Positions 1 through 10,576 of a stretch of DNA of 64,000 nt are shown here, piece after piece. The notes beneath the pieces were generated by a model. That model did not search any database, was not told the origin of the DNA, and was given only the letters and a program-made list of their open reading frames with translations. Source of the stretch: Chionoecetes opilio (Eukaryota; Arthropoda; Malacostraca; Decapoda; Majidae). The position numbers and the translations under genes are program-made. Each line of letters opens with the position of its first letter. Position 1 is the first letter of the stretch. The DNA lies in assembly GCA_016584305.1 (NCBI GenBank), contig JACEEZ010009968.1, positions 1 to 64,000 of the forward strand, given 5' to 3'.

Positions 1-1420
1 AATTTTAAAACTAATAAAAAAATGAGAAATTGATGCTTCAATTTGAAATACCATTATTATGAACAAAAAACTTTTTGTCGACTGTACAGGGTTTAACAAT
101 TTCTCCTCCCTATATAAGGGCCAAGTCATGCACTAAAGCCGTTCGGGAATAACTAAGATGAGTTTATTGAATGAGTCTTAACTTTTTAGCTTTCCTTTGT
201 TTAAATCATGAGATTTTATTGTAAAGGGTAAAAGACTTTTGTCAGTGACTATGAAGCTTGTGCATCTGCGAAAAGGTAAACGTAGCACTATTACCTGCAT
301 TATTTATGTATTTTTAATATATCAGAAACAAGATGGGGCAAAAAATCGCCCTTGTGGAAACCCCTTTGTTTAGGGGATTCACCAGAATGCTCCCCTTTGC
401 AGAAAACCCCAGATTTTTTGCGATCAGATACGTAGCTCAATAATAGGTATAAGCAGGTCCCCCACACAAAATTATTATTTTAGGAATATGTGTGGTCTAA
501 TGAGCAAAGCCTTTGATATATCAAAGAAAACATTTGCGACGTAAAATCTCCTATTAGATTAGTTACACAGGGAGACAAAATGTAGAAGAGCAGATTCGTG
601 ACCTATTTTGTCTAAAACCATATTGACAGTCAGTTTAAAAAATTTTTTTTCTAATAAATTACAGGCCCCCCGGTAAGCAATTGTTTTTTTACAAAGTTTG
701 GGTACTAATTGTGGTAGAATGGAGATAATAGTATATATTTATTTCATTTTTCCCACCAGATTATGAAAGGAATTGTTTTAGCTATTTAATTTTTATCAGG
801 AAAATACCATGAATAAAAAGATAAATGAAAATGTGTATAAAGGAAGTGTAATATTTTCAAAATTTTTTTGTTTTGTACGGTTGCAGGAAATCATAAAAGC
901 CAGGTCCATTTTTTTTTAAAAAATTTGATGTAGGTTTTTGATTTAGACTGTTTACAAGGAAATGGGTTTAATCGAAAAATTTTTTGAAGAGTCATGAAGA
1001 TAATCCTTTTTAAAACGACACTGTAAGAATAACGGGAATATTAAGAAAATGATCTTTAAAGCATTAGCGTACAGGGAAAAAAAAGATTTAGGTTAATAAG
1101 CATGTTTTTTGACAAAATTTTTCGTCCCAGAGCTGTTTTATTTTTTTTCGGGTTTTTTTTTTAACTTAAACCCCGTTTTAGGGTTTTTGTCCCAAGTATG
1201 GGGGAAAAAAAATGAAACATGTTTTTTCACTTCCGTTTTTTTAATTCGTTTACACATGCATAGAAAGGGATTTCTTTTAAAATTTAAAATGAAATTTGGA
1301 AAAAATTTTAAGGTCAGACAAACGAAAATTTTTTAATCCCTTTTAAAAAAAACAAAGAAAAAAACTCCCAAAACATCCCAATTTTTAAAAAGAAACTTAT
1401 AAGGAAACCAAAACAGACAT
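1..1420. other. AT-rich non-coding stretch with long homopolymers
   Basis: No gene or repeat family is recognised here. The sequence is AT-rich and full of A, T and occasional C/G runs of 6 to 10 bases. The few reading frames are short and of biased composition (Phe/Lys rich), as expected from T and A runs. The run lengths suggest poor consensus quality or an old decayed repeat. Confidence 0.5.
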
Positions 1421-3660
1421 TTTTTCTTTTTTCATTAAAAAGGCTTTTTTTGAAGGTCCCCCTTTTTTTCCCCCCCACAAGTTTCCGATGGTGGGGCCCA
1501 ATGGGGGAGATACTTCTCTGCGGGACTTCGTGGACCCCGGGGAAAACAGGATAGGGCGGCCCCCCCCCCCGCGGCATCGTTGACCACTCAGAGGCCAAGG
1601 CCCTTTCGAGCGTCCTTGAATCGGTCGTCCTCCTCCCACAAGCCGGGTCTTTCCCAGGAAGCCCCGCCCGGGTCGGGGGTTTGAAAGAAGGACCGTGGAT
1701 TTCAAAAGGACGAAGGAGAGAGGGAGGAAGACCTCGTCTCATTTTTCCCCCCAATCGCTTGATTTCCCCTTCTTCAGGCGGGCTTGTAAAACCCCTTGCC
1801 CATCGTTTCTTTCCCCACATAAATCCTGAGTCGAAGAAGGCCAGCCCCGCGTTTTCCTCGGGAAAAAGTACCACGGGTGGGTGGGCAGGGCTTGTTTGCT
1901 CCCTTTGGCAACGGTTTTGGGTCAGGGTATGTTTTTTGAGAATCTCGAGGAAGAGCACCTTTCAACGGAGCTTTCACAAGATCGGTGCCTTATGCATGCT
2001 TCAGTAACCAGAGCAACGAAGAGGGCCACCGTTCCACTCCGCCTTCTCCGCCCAGCAGGCAGCTGGGTTTTTCAGCACAAAAAGTTGGGGCAGTAGAGGC
2101 CTTGGCCTCCACGGGTTTTGATGGAGAGTCCGGGGACGGCGGAATTTTTTGGCGGGGCCCTTCACCACCGAGGAAAAAGGTAGGAGAGCGGAGAATTTCT
2201 TCATAGTCCTCCTGGGAGTTCTTCGACATCAAGCCTCCTTCGGGAAGGGGCCAAGCGTCGCCCTTCAGCTTTGGGGGCAGTGTCTTTGGGGCCCCAAGAA
2301 CCACGAGTTCTGATTTTTCCACCGTCTCTCTCTCGAGGAATCCACGAAGGACAACGATCACGGAGTCGTTGAAGATTCCCAATGTCAGGACCGAGGAAGA
2401 CCGAGGCTGGCTTCGAAGACATCCTGAGGATCACCCGTGGACATGATGGCGGCGGGCCCCAAACCAAAGCAAGCTTCGTCCGAGTTCTTGCTCAATCCGA
2501 ATGCAAGCACCTTGCACCATGCCAGTGTTGAAGCCATGGTGTCGAAACAGAGGATGATTGTCTCTGACGCACGCTTTCTTACCTCCTTCAAGACCACTGC
2601 AGCCCCGTTTCGCCCGTCGAATCCGAGCTTGCCGGGGCCCCCCCCAAGAAGGAATCGGCGGATCTCCCTGTGAGGAGGAGGCGAGCGGTCCTCCCTATCG
2701 CCAGAGGGGACGGGAGGAGGGTTTTTTTCCGTCCCAATGGGAAACCCCTTTTTAGGTATCTCCTGGTTCCCCCAGTCCCGATCTTCCCGGGGCTTTCTCT
2801 CCCCCGCAATTTGTGCTCGATGGACCGGCCTTCGAGACCACCATACTCCCCAAAGTCCATTTCCCAAAAATTTGGGGGTAGTGCGAACGTTGACGTTACT
2901 TGCCGCCCGACAAATTCTCTCGATCCCAAGTTGAAATGGGTTAAGACCTCAGGAGATCGTGGCGATGTTTGAGTTTTTTTTTCTGGTTTGGGGTCCACGA
3001 GCCGGTGATGACGTCGTCGACACAGGACTTTCTGCTGCTGCTACTGCTTTGGCCTGGGATTTTTTTTTTGCCCCCCCGTCGCCCCCGGCAATGGTGTTTC
3101 CGTCCGGAGGGGCCCCTTTAGTCGAGTTCCGCGCCGACCTGCTTTTTCCCCCTTCTTGCTGTCACGAGGTCAATTCCAGCCATGGGGGGATTCCCTCTTT
3201 TTCCCCCCCGGGCTCCGGGGGGAACTCCCTTTTCCCCCGTCCCCTTTACGTCTGCCGTTTTGGAGTTTGAGGAGGAGTGTGCGAGGCGAAGATTTTTTTG
3301 AAGGTCTCCTTTTAAATTCCTCATCCATACGAGTTTCGGCCTTCTTTGTTCTTGTTCCCTTTTTGAGGTCATTTTACGCCTTTCCCCTTTGACAGCTTTT
3401 TTCCCCTCCCGGGTGTATTAGTAGTTGCGGAATCCCCGGGGCGCGACCGGGAAGGGGAGGGAATGCCCACCACCGCCTTTCCGCTCCCGTAGCCGTCTTC
3501 CCCCTCTCCCGGGGGTGGTGGTTTGTAGGGGAGGAGGACCGCTCCTTTGATGGTAGCCGGGCTCCGGTGATTTTATCGATTGGAGCCTTGTCGACAGCCA
3601 AGGGTTACTAGGGTTTGTTGCCTTGTTTAATAACTGAGGGAGAATAAAAAGGGAAATTTT
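1421..3660. other. GC-rich block of unknown origin, possibly decayed coding sequence
   Basis: This block is sharply more GC-rich than both flanks and is peppered with C, G and T runs (a C/G-only run near 1560, T runs near 2727 and 3061). Short overlapping open frames occur on both strands, the longest being 214 codons on the minus strand. None matches a family I recognise. A plus-strand stretch around 2880-2965 reads like ordinary protein (Asn-Val-Asp-Val-Thr, then Leu-Asp-Pro-Lys-Leu-Lys-Trp), so a frameshifted retroelement or host pseudogene is possible. The homopolymers would break any frame, so no product is assigned. Confidence 0.35.
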
Positions 3661-4273
3661 TGAAAAAAAATTCTGAAAAATTTGATCACGTCCCAAAGTT
3701 CACTTTGTCGGGACCCCCAAATACTCTCAATTTGACCCCCAAAAAAATTTTAAAAGCAATAGTTTTTTTATGAAAAAAACCGGAAAAAACACAGCGCGTG
3801 AACATTTCAAAAAAATTTTGCATTTTTTTTGGGCACCCTTGGTTTTTTTTGAAGTTGGTTTTTTGTAAAAATTCATTTTTCAGTAAGTAATAGGGGGGTA
3901 ATTATTTCATAAATTTGTAATTTATCTTTAAATGTCAAAAGGCCATTTTCAGCGAGTGTGCAAGTCGAGATTTTCTTTAAGCATCTAAACAAAACCGGGT
4001 TTTGTATGGGCTTTTCTGATCTTTTTGTTGGGTTTTACGACACTTTAAAAGGGGAAAAATTTTGTAAATAATTCATTAAGCTTTTTAAAAAAAAATTTAT
4101 ATGCATTGTTAGGGGAACTAAAAGCTAAATTTTCCAAAGTGACCTGGGCATACCATAAAAAGTTCCCCATATTCTCGGGGCCAATACCCCCTTTTTTAAT
4201 TTTTTCCTGGGTTGTGCCGGGCCGCTCTGTTTAAAAACCGGGAAATGATTGGGGCAATTATTTGATATTCAGT
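3661..4273. other. AT-rich non-coding stretch
   Basis: Long A and T runs and no recognisable gene. It ends where the Helitron-type element starts (TC at 4274). Confidence 0.4.
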
Positions 4274-5006
4274 ATCTATAATAAAATAATCAAAAGTGTG
4301 TGCGTGCGTGTGTGTGTCTGGTGGTGTTCGCTATAGTCCGCCCCCGTGGGGCAACCCATCAATGGCACAGGTTTTGGAACCAGGCGAGCAGGGAAAGGTT
4401 TTTTTGGCAACTTTGGGGTGATTTGTTATTTTATTCCTAATTTTGTTTTGTATGTGCGAAATTTTGGGAAGAAAAAATATTTACGCGAGTATTCGAGATT
4501 TAATTTTCAAAAAAGAGCTTCTCATCTGTTGGAGGGCCCTGTCATCACTGGACAAAGGGAAAAGGGGGATATTGTGTTTTTCCCAAAAATTCCAATCATC
4601 CCATCAGACAGCCATTTTATTCAAAAGACTTTAGTTTTTCCCGGAAAAACAGCTTTCCAGTCAATCAAAAGACAAGGCCCAAACATGAAGATGTTGGACT
4701 TCAACTATTCAACCTTGCTTCTCCCCCTGGTCAGCTCTAGTTGGGTGCTCAAGAGTGGTAGATGGCAGAAGTCTTTTTCCCACCCCAAAAAGACCAAGAA
4801 CATTGTCTATCCTGCTGCTTTGCAGTAATATTTTGTCAGATTTTGTGATAACCCAAAACTTATTCTGACGAGATAAACTCATGGATGTGTGAAATATATT
4901 ATCATTAAAATACAAGTGTTACAATTATTGGGCCGAAGGCCCACCGAAAGCCCTGCAGGAGCTGGGACAGTTCTGCAGTTCGCCCGTAGGGCGGCTTTTC
5001 GGCTAG
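4274..5006 (+). mobile_element. Non-autonomous Helitron-like element, copy 1
   Basis: The element starts with TCTATAATA, runs through a GTGTGTGTCTG tract and a stretch around the words CCCCGTGGGGCAA and GGCACAGGTTTTGGAA, and ends in CTAG after a GC-rich hairpin (CGCCCGTAGGGCGG). A T follows. TC at the 5' end, CTRR at the 3' end, a subterminal hairpin and insertion between A and T are the Helitron signature. A second copy with the same two ends is at 54139-54881. There is no Rep/helicase coding; the open frames inside are incidental. It directly abuts a LINE fragment at its right end. Confidence 0.7.
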
Positions 5007-5440
5007 TGTACTATGAAATTAGTATAATTTGACTCAGCCTGATTAGACCAAATGTGATCTATCAGGGAAACTGTGCCGTTTGATACTGTGGTGGGTCTGG
5101 TGTTTGCAGGCAAGAGAGAAAAGGTATACATTAATGTTGTAAATTCAGTAAAATGAGAATTATTTTGTTTCAATAAGTTAATGTTCCAGTCACCAAACAA
5201 ATATATGGCACTATAGGCCTGACATTCATTATATTAAAAAAACTCTTTTAATTTGTAATAAAATTATTCATATTATCATTAGGTGGTCGATTTATAGAAA
5301 CTAGGAAATGCCTATCTCTACCACACAATAGCTCAGCACACAGACATTCAAGATAGGGTTCACAAAAACTTACGTTATGCAGACAATGAGAAGCATAGGC
5401 ATCAGACACATACATGACCACTCCACGTCCGTGCCTGTTA

Positions 5441-5537
5441 CAATACAAAAAACCCTTCATGCTCGCGGGGGTTAGGGAACAGATACACCCGCGAGTATCG
5501 TAAATCCGCGAGCATGACATTAGTCATTCATTTACCC

Positions 5538-5578
<41 letters not shown>

Positions 5579-6186
5579 TATATATTTACATCACAAGGAA
5601 CTGGCCAAGGGCACAAAACAAAAATGGTAACACAAAGCCCGCTTAGTTGTCAGTCCCTATAAAGAAGACAGTAAGAGAATAAAATAAAAACAGAGGGGTA
5701 GGCCAATTTAGTTCGGGAGGTGTCTTGTCTTGTTACTCTTCTTTTGAAAAGATTTAAGTCATAGGAAAGTGGAAAAATAGAAACAGGAAGAGAGTTCCAG
5801 AGTTTACCAGTGAAAGGGATGAAGGAGTAAAGATACTGAATAACTCTTGCATTAGGAAGATGGACAGAATAGGGATGAGAATGAGTAGAAAGTCTTGTGC
5901 AGCGAGGCCGCGGGAGTGGGGGGAGGCATGCAGTTAGCAAGTTCAGAAGAGCAGTGAGCATGAAAGTAACGGTAGAAGAGAGCAAGAGAAGCAACATTGC
6001 GGCGGTGATTTAAAGATTGAAGACAGTCAGTCAGAGGAGAGGAGTTGATGAGACGAAAAGCTTTTGACTCAACCCTGTTGTTTAGGAGAGCTCTATGAGT
6101 GGATCCTCCCCAAACATGTGAGACATACTCCATACATGGGCGGATAAGGCCCCTGTAGAGAGCAAGCAATTGGGAGGGAGTAAGAA

Positions 6187-6218
<32 letters not shown>

Positions 6219-6291
6219 GAGTGGTTGTGTTGAAAACCCGCGAGTAATCAAATCCGCGAGCCTGAAACCCGCGAACATGAAGGGTTTATTG
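5441..6291. mobile_element. pogo/Tigger-like TIR element with TA target duplication
   Basis: The ends are inverted repeats: CAATACAAAAAACCCTTCAT at the left and its complement at the right, each followed inward by GCTCGCGGG-type words (left 5461-5515, right 6236-6280). TA flanks both ends (5439-5440 and 6292-6293). Removing the element rejoins the interrupted LINE endonuclease fragment. The CAxTA...ACCCTTCATG.TCGCGGG pattern resembles pogo/Tigger members of Tc1/mariner; this is from family knowledge, not a search. No transposase is present. The interior is a captured LINE 3' fragment bounded by a T run (5540-5574) and an A run (6184-6208). Confidence 0.65.
5577..6185 (-). pseudogene. LINE reverse transcriptase C-terminal fragment inside the Tigger-like element
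   Basis: Two overlapping minus-strand frames (5852-6169 and 5650-5997) together encode the C-terminal third of a non-LTR RT protein. Recognisable parts are Tyr-Arg-Gly-Leu-Ile-Arg-Pro-Cys-Met-Glu-Tyr followed by His-Val-Trp-Gly-Gly, then Arg-Val-Glu-Ser-Lys-Ala-Phe-Arg-Leu-Ile, then Leu-Phe-Tyr-Arg-Tyr-Phe-His, and after a frameshift Phe-Thr-Gly-Lys-Leu-Trp-Asn-Ser-Leu-Pro. The last motif is typical of LINE C-termini. The poly-T on the plus strand at 5540-5574 would be its 3' poly-A. It is 5' truncated, frameshifted and dead. Very similar LINE tails are common in decapod genomes as I know them. Confidence 0.75.
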
Positions 6292-6507
6292 TACTTGGAG
6301 TGCATTGTGTAACCATTAATTTCATATAAAGGGGCAATGTCACTATCAAAGTCGGGTTTCAGAAAAAACCAATAACGTCATATCTAACATGGCCTTAAGC
6401 GTAAAATTTGGTTTTCAAATGGTTGTAGATTTGTTGCAACACTAGCAATATTCATGATAAGATAGTGAACATATTCGAGTCATCACTTGGAACCATTGGG
6501 TCATTAA

Positions 6508-6534
6508 TATATTATATATATATATATATATATA

Positions 6535-6632
<98 letters not shown>
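6508..6632. repeat. (AT)n microsatellite
   Basis: About 125 bp of nearly pure alternating AT with a few interruptions, inside the reverse-oriented LINE fragment. Confidence 0.95.
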
Positions 6633-6633
<1 letters not shown>

Positions 6634-6824
6634 TGTGGAATGTTTGAATTTCTTATATTATTGAAAAATGAGTCAATACCAGTATCATCATATCTATCAA
6701 ACTGAAAATCTAACGGGTTGAATTTGTAGTAATTTAAGTTACAAACAGAAACATCATATACGTTATGCACAAAACACATCATTTAATTCATTATCATCTA
6801 AGGAATGAAATGGGAATATAAAAT

Positions 6825-8280
6825 CATCAAATAAGTAGGGATGTAAGTAAAGAGTTAAAGTAATCGTCCAGACCATTTCAGCATTCCTGATTTAATGCAG
6901 TCAAAATATAGCCATGATCGAGTATATCAACAATATGTTGTCACTTTTGCATCCAGTCACCCGTTTTTAAATGATCTGCATTCAAAATCTGTAGATTCCC
7001 CGAGCTCTCAAAACAAAACTGGCGATCAGCAGACGACGCACCACGGCTCGGCGACGCCACACGAGTAAGCCTCCCAGCCCTGCCTGATACAGATGCACGG
7101 AGACACGGAGAAAAAATGTAGTACTTGGGGAGTTTGGGTGTTTCTGATAAAAAAAAAATGCGATATGGCATATACTTGCATCCTTCATGGGTACAGCAAG
7201 AAAGCTGTGCCTTTGCAGAGAGCTTAGCACCCATTTCCGACCTATTTGACCATGATAATGTCTGTGCAGCGCCTGGCAGTGGCGGGTGAGAGGAGCGCAG
7301 TGTGAAGCTCATTGTCTAGCCGCGCTCCTCTCACCAGCCACTGCCAGGCGCTGCATAGACATTATCATGGTCAAATAGGTCAGAAATGGGTGCTAAGCTC
7401 TCTGAAAAAATCACAGTTTTCTTGCTGTATCCATGAAGGATGCAAGTATATGCCACATCGCAAAAAAAAAATATCAGAAACACCCAAAAATTTCCCCAAG
7501 TACTACATTTTTCTCTTAGTTTCCGTGCATCTGTATCAGGCAGGGCTGGGAGGCTTACTCGTGTAAACGCCGCCAGCAAGTTTCCCGCCACGGCTGGGAT
7601 GGGGATGTTGTTTTCCCGCACTTCTTACAAAAGTCATGTTTTTGGGAAAATAAGGCGTGAAATGAATAATGTTTTGTGGATTAGGTATTTCGAATGAACA
7701 TTCAACATAATTATGCAAAGAAAAAATGGGTCTGGACGTTTACTTTAGGTATTACAACAGCTATGTATATTCTTACTTCTTCTTACCCCTCTCGTTTGCC
7801 ACCTCCGCGTGACCGGGCGGTAGCACCCCCATCTGAACCAGTGGCGTCAGTGTTGCCACCCGCGGTAGCCTCTACTGCTGTGCTAGGTATATGACCAGAA
7901 CTAGTGGGCGTGTTCCACCCACAGAGTTATCAGCGTCCATTGCTAGCGAGGTCACCTCACGGCCCGTAACAGGGGCATTGGCCTGCTGTTTTGAAGCGCT
8001 TCTCTCTTTGTCACCTGCATTCATACCGGGTTTCATAGGACGAACGTATTTTTGAGCCAGTGTTGAACGGTCCAAGGGTTCGGTCTCAGTCGTTGCCTCT
8101 TCATGTTGGGTGTCAGGTGTTCTGGGTGATGGGCCCTCTCCTTGATGATAAGCTTCGTGTATTTAAATTAAGCAATTTTCCTTGTTCTCTTGCATGCCGG
8201 AGTTGGGAGTTGGTTTTGAACTATTCTTGGGAGGCAGACAAAGGTCCTCATTGATGTAGATGCGAGTCCCTTTTAATTAT
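6825..8280 (+). repeat. Large direct duplication, copy A
   Basis: This 1.45-kb block, including the foldback element and 500 bp beyond it, is repeated in the same orientation at 10577-12140. Shared landmarks are the foldback arms, the GCAGACGACGCACCACGGCT word (7028 and 10795), the GGTAGCACCCCCATCTGAAC word (7819 and 11610) and the CTCTCCTTGATGATAAGC region. The copies differ mainly by scattered one-base insertions in copy B. No convincing gene is present; the open frames on either strand do not agree between copies. Confidence 0.85.
6858..7750. mobile_element. Foldback element with ~240-bp inner arms, copy 1
   Basis: The outer ends are AAAGTAATCGTCCAGACC at the left (6858) and its near complement GGTCTGGACGTTTACTTT at the right (ending 7750). 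The inner arms, roughly 7060-7296 and 7318-7565, are almost perfect reverse complements around a short centre near 7307, so the single strand can fold into a hairpin of about 500 nt. There is no transposase. A third, half-length copy of the family ends at 48066 with the same terminal word. Foldback or MITE class; superfamily not assigned. Confidence 0.75.
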
Positions 8281-8984
8281 TTGCACTTCTCATAACGCTT
8301 CACGTTCAGCGAAGTGCTTGAAACGGGCAACGATAGTGCGGGGCTTGCCGTCCTTGCGCGTCCCAGAGGGGTGGCGCGCTCGATGTTCAATGCCGGTAGT
8401 TGAAGCTTGTTCTGAAAGAGTGTTTTCAACACCTCAGCGGTTTGCTCCACGTCTCGCTGCCATCACCTTCAGCTAAACCACAAATCTTTCACGTACGTGA
8501 AAAAACAAACTTTTTTGGGTTTCTTCCTTACACGAGCAAACTAAGACGTATGAAAAATGTGACAAGCTGCCCCGGTCTCCCCTACTTACTTCAATGGCAC
8601 GATAACACGCCCCGTAACAGTCGCTCTTTTTGTTATAATACTAACTTAAGATTACTGGATCACGCGCTTTGTACTAATATTTATCCATGAAATACGTGCA
8701 TAAGCTACAACACTATAATTGTTCAGCCTTAATTGAGTGTAAAACATATGTTTAAAAAGTTTGATCTTTTTTTAATTTGCCTTTGCGGTGACGGTGGCGA
8801 TAGTTTTGATATGATTTAAGCTTCAAAATATTGATTACTTACCCGCAAAACTCGGCGGCGTGAAGTAACAAAAAACAAAGTCAAAAGTTACGGTGCCAAA
8901 AACTAATCAGCTATAGTATTACACCTTAAAGCCTTCTTACCCCAAAACAACACCTAAATACGGTTTTATATGTTATTACATATG
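8281..8984. other. Non-coding stretch between duplication copy A and a SINE
   Basis: No gene is recognised. A short word block at about 8325-8400 (CTTGCCGTCCTTGCGCGTCC, then GGTGGCGCGCTCGATGTTCA) recurs in altered form at 15555-15620, so part of it belongs to a dispersed repeat. A 96-codon frame at 8400-8690 has no recognisable features. Confidence 0.4.
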
Positions 8985-9313
8985 TGCCTATAGCGCCTGT
9001 AGGCAGTGACCTCCAGGGCTGGGATAGTAGGCCCTTGGCGACTACTTGGAGGCTGTGATGGTTGGCCCTCGCCCGTTGGTGGCGCAGGCAGGAATTTTAT
9101 AGGACGCCTGTGATTAGAGGCTCATGCCGCCCCCCTGTGTCCTCGATGCACTCGCATTCGAAGGTAGAGTTAATGGGCAGCATGTGGTTGTTCTTAGGTG
9201 ACTCGGTGGTGCAGAAAGATTTAAAATGAATTTTGGTTCTCATCGAGGATCCAATTCGGGTCAGCGAGAAGGCCACTCGGAGACGCTAACCACTGCGCTA
9301 CCGCCTCCCCAAT
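8985..9313 (-). mobile_element. tRNA-derived SINE, family 2, copy 1
   Basis: On the minus strand the element starts with GGGGAGGCGGTAGCGCAGTG, whose TAGCGCAGTGG is a good Pol III A-box, followed about 45 nt on by a degenerate B-box-like GACCCGAATTGGATC. A related copy with the same order of words is at 21800-22162. The body is about 330 bp and non-coding. Retrotransposition would rely on a partner LINE. Confidence 0.65.
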
Positions 9314-9600
9314 ACGGGGAAGGGGGTAGGTATGGGTTACATGGTAATGCTTGTTTTAGCGATAAGTAATAGTTTCTACCAAATGGATCTTGAAAGGAAT
9401 GGAAGTTTTTTCGCGTTTCCAACAAAATAAAATTTATATGAAATTGAATATAATAAATAAAACTGTGTTATATACCGAGATTTCATACCAACAAAACCAC
9501 AACAGATACGAAACAATCAAAAACAAAAAATACAAAATATTTTCATACAGCAGACAGTCCCCATAAAACATATAAAAACCATAAAAATCCCCACACATAC

Positions 9601-9610
9601 ACACTCACAC

Positions 9611-9651
<41 letters not shown>

Positions 9652-9722
9652 CCACACACACACACACACCCCACATACACACACACACACACACACACAT
9701 ACACACACACACACACACATAC
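9601..9722. repeat. (CA)n microsatellite
   Basis: About 120 bp of CA repeats with short interruptions. Frames through it give only Cys/Val or Thr/His repeats and are not genes. Confidence 0.95.
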
Positions 9723-10224
9723 AACTCTCCATTTACTAAAGACAAAAAACGCATAAAAAAAAAAAACACACCACCACCAACCCCACCACCACCTCACCAC
9801 AACATTAACATAAAACACATAAATACGGAAGATTACCGCATGCAAATCCCCCAACAAAGCACATATCTCGAGGGGAAACATTTTTTGTTCATTTCTTATA
9901 TTTTGCTGAAGGAGGGAAAGAGAGAATAATAAAATGAGGGAGGGGAAAAAAAGAGTTTGTACGATACTTTAAAACCGCAACTCAAGACCTAAGGTTGGAC
10001 TGCTAATCAAGGAAAAAAAGGGGTTGGCCACTTGTTTCAAATGTTTTCTTGGCCCAACTTGTTTCCTCCCCGACAGGGGGTGGTTTTGAGGTGCGTGATG
10101 TGAGGTCAAGACGGCGGTGGTTTGGGGGTGGTGTGGATTACGGCAGGGCAAGTGTATAAATGATGCAAAAACACAAGATAAACCACCGTAGATCTCCTGT
10201 CTTTGTCCTCCTTCCAGAAAGTGG

Positions 10225-10278
10225 TTGTTGTATGGTGTGGTCGTGTTTTTGTGTGTGTGGTGTGTGGGTGTGTTGGTG

Positions 10279-10309
<31 letters not shown>

Positions 10310-10345
10310 TTGTGTGGTTTGTGTGTGTGTGTGTTATGTATTTGT
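10225..10345. repeat. (GT)n-rich tract followed by (GA)-rich tract
   Basis: GT repeats at 10225-10345 pass into a GAGA-rich segment to about 10440. The strand is complementary to the CA tract 500 bp upstream, so the two could pair as a large imperfect stem. Confidence 0.9.
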
Positions 10346-10576
10346 AGAGTGTGAGAGAGAGACAAGAGAGAAAGAGAGAGATTGAGAAAAAGTGTGAGAG
10401 AAAAAGGAGGGAAACTGAGAAACAGAGAAAAGAAAGAAATAGAGAAGAAAGTCAGCATAACTAAACTATTAAAGATATAAGACAAAAAAATCTTTATAAT
10501 GAGCATGAAAAAAAAGAAAAATATCATCAACTTTTTCACTTTCCTAACACATTTTTTTGTCAAAAAATTTCCCCTT

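Larger units (their letters stand above)
5007..6840 (-). pseudogene. LINE ORF2 fragment, endonuclease half, split by a DNA transposon
   Basis: Read on the minus strand, this is the N-terminal half of a non-LTR retrotransposon ORF2. It begins near 6835 with a Phe-Pro-Phe-His-Ser-Leu-Asp-Asp start like the ORF2 start at 32426. It continues into the endonuclease domain: Arg-His-Gly-Arg-Gly-Val-Val-Met-Tyr-Val near 5400, Asn-Arg-Pro-Pro-Asn near 5270, Gly-Asp-Trp-Asn-Ile-Asn near 5190, and Ile-Asp-His-Ile-Trp-Ser near 5060. The same motifs occur in the LINE at 32.4-33.4 kb, so the two are related. The fragment is interrupted by an AT microsatellite (6508-6632) and by the Tigger-like element at 5441-6291, and is truncated by the Helitron at 5006. 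It is not functional. The clade is uncertain (CR1/L2/Daphne-like). Confidence 0.7.

Noticed and set aside
4346..4828. 160-codon frame inside the Helitron-like element
   Set aside because: Not shared with the second copy at 54139, no known domain, homopolymer-rich; incidental.
6504..6660. Tyr-Ile repeat protein tail
   Set aside because: Translation of the (AT)n microsatellite inserted in a LINE fragment.
9517..10563. Cys/Val- and Thr/His-rich frames
   Set aside because: Direct translations of CA/GT microsatellites.
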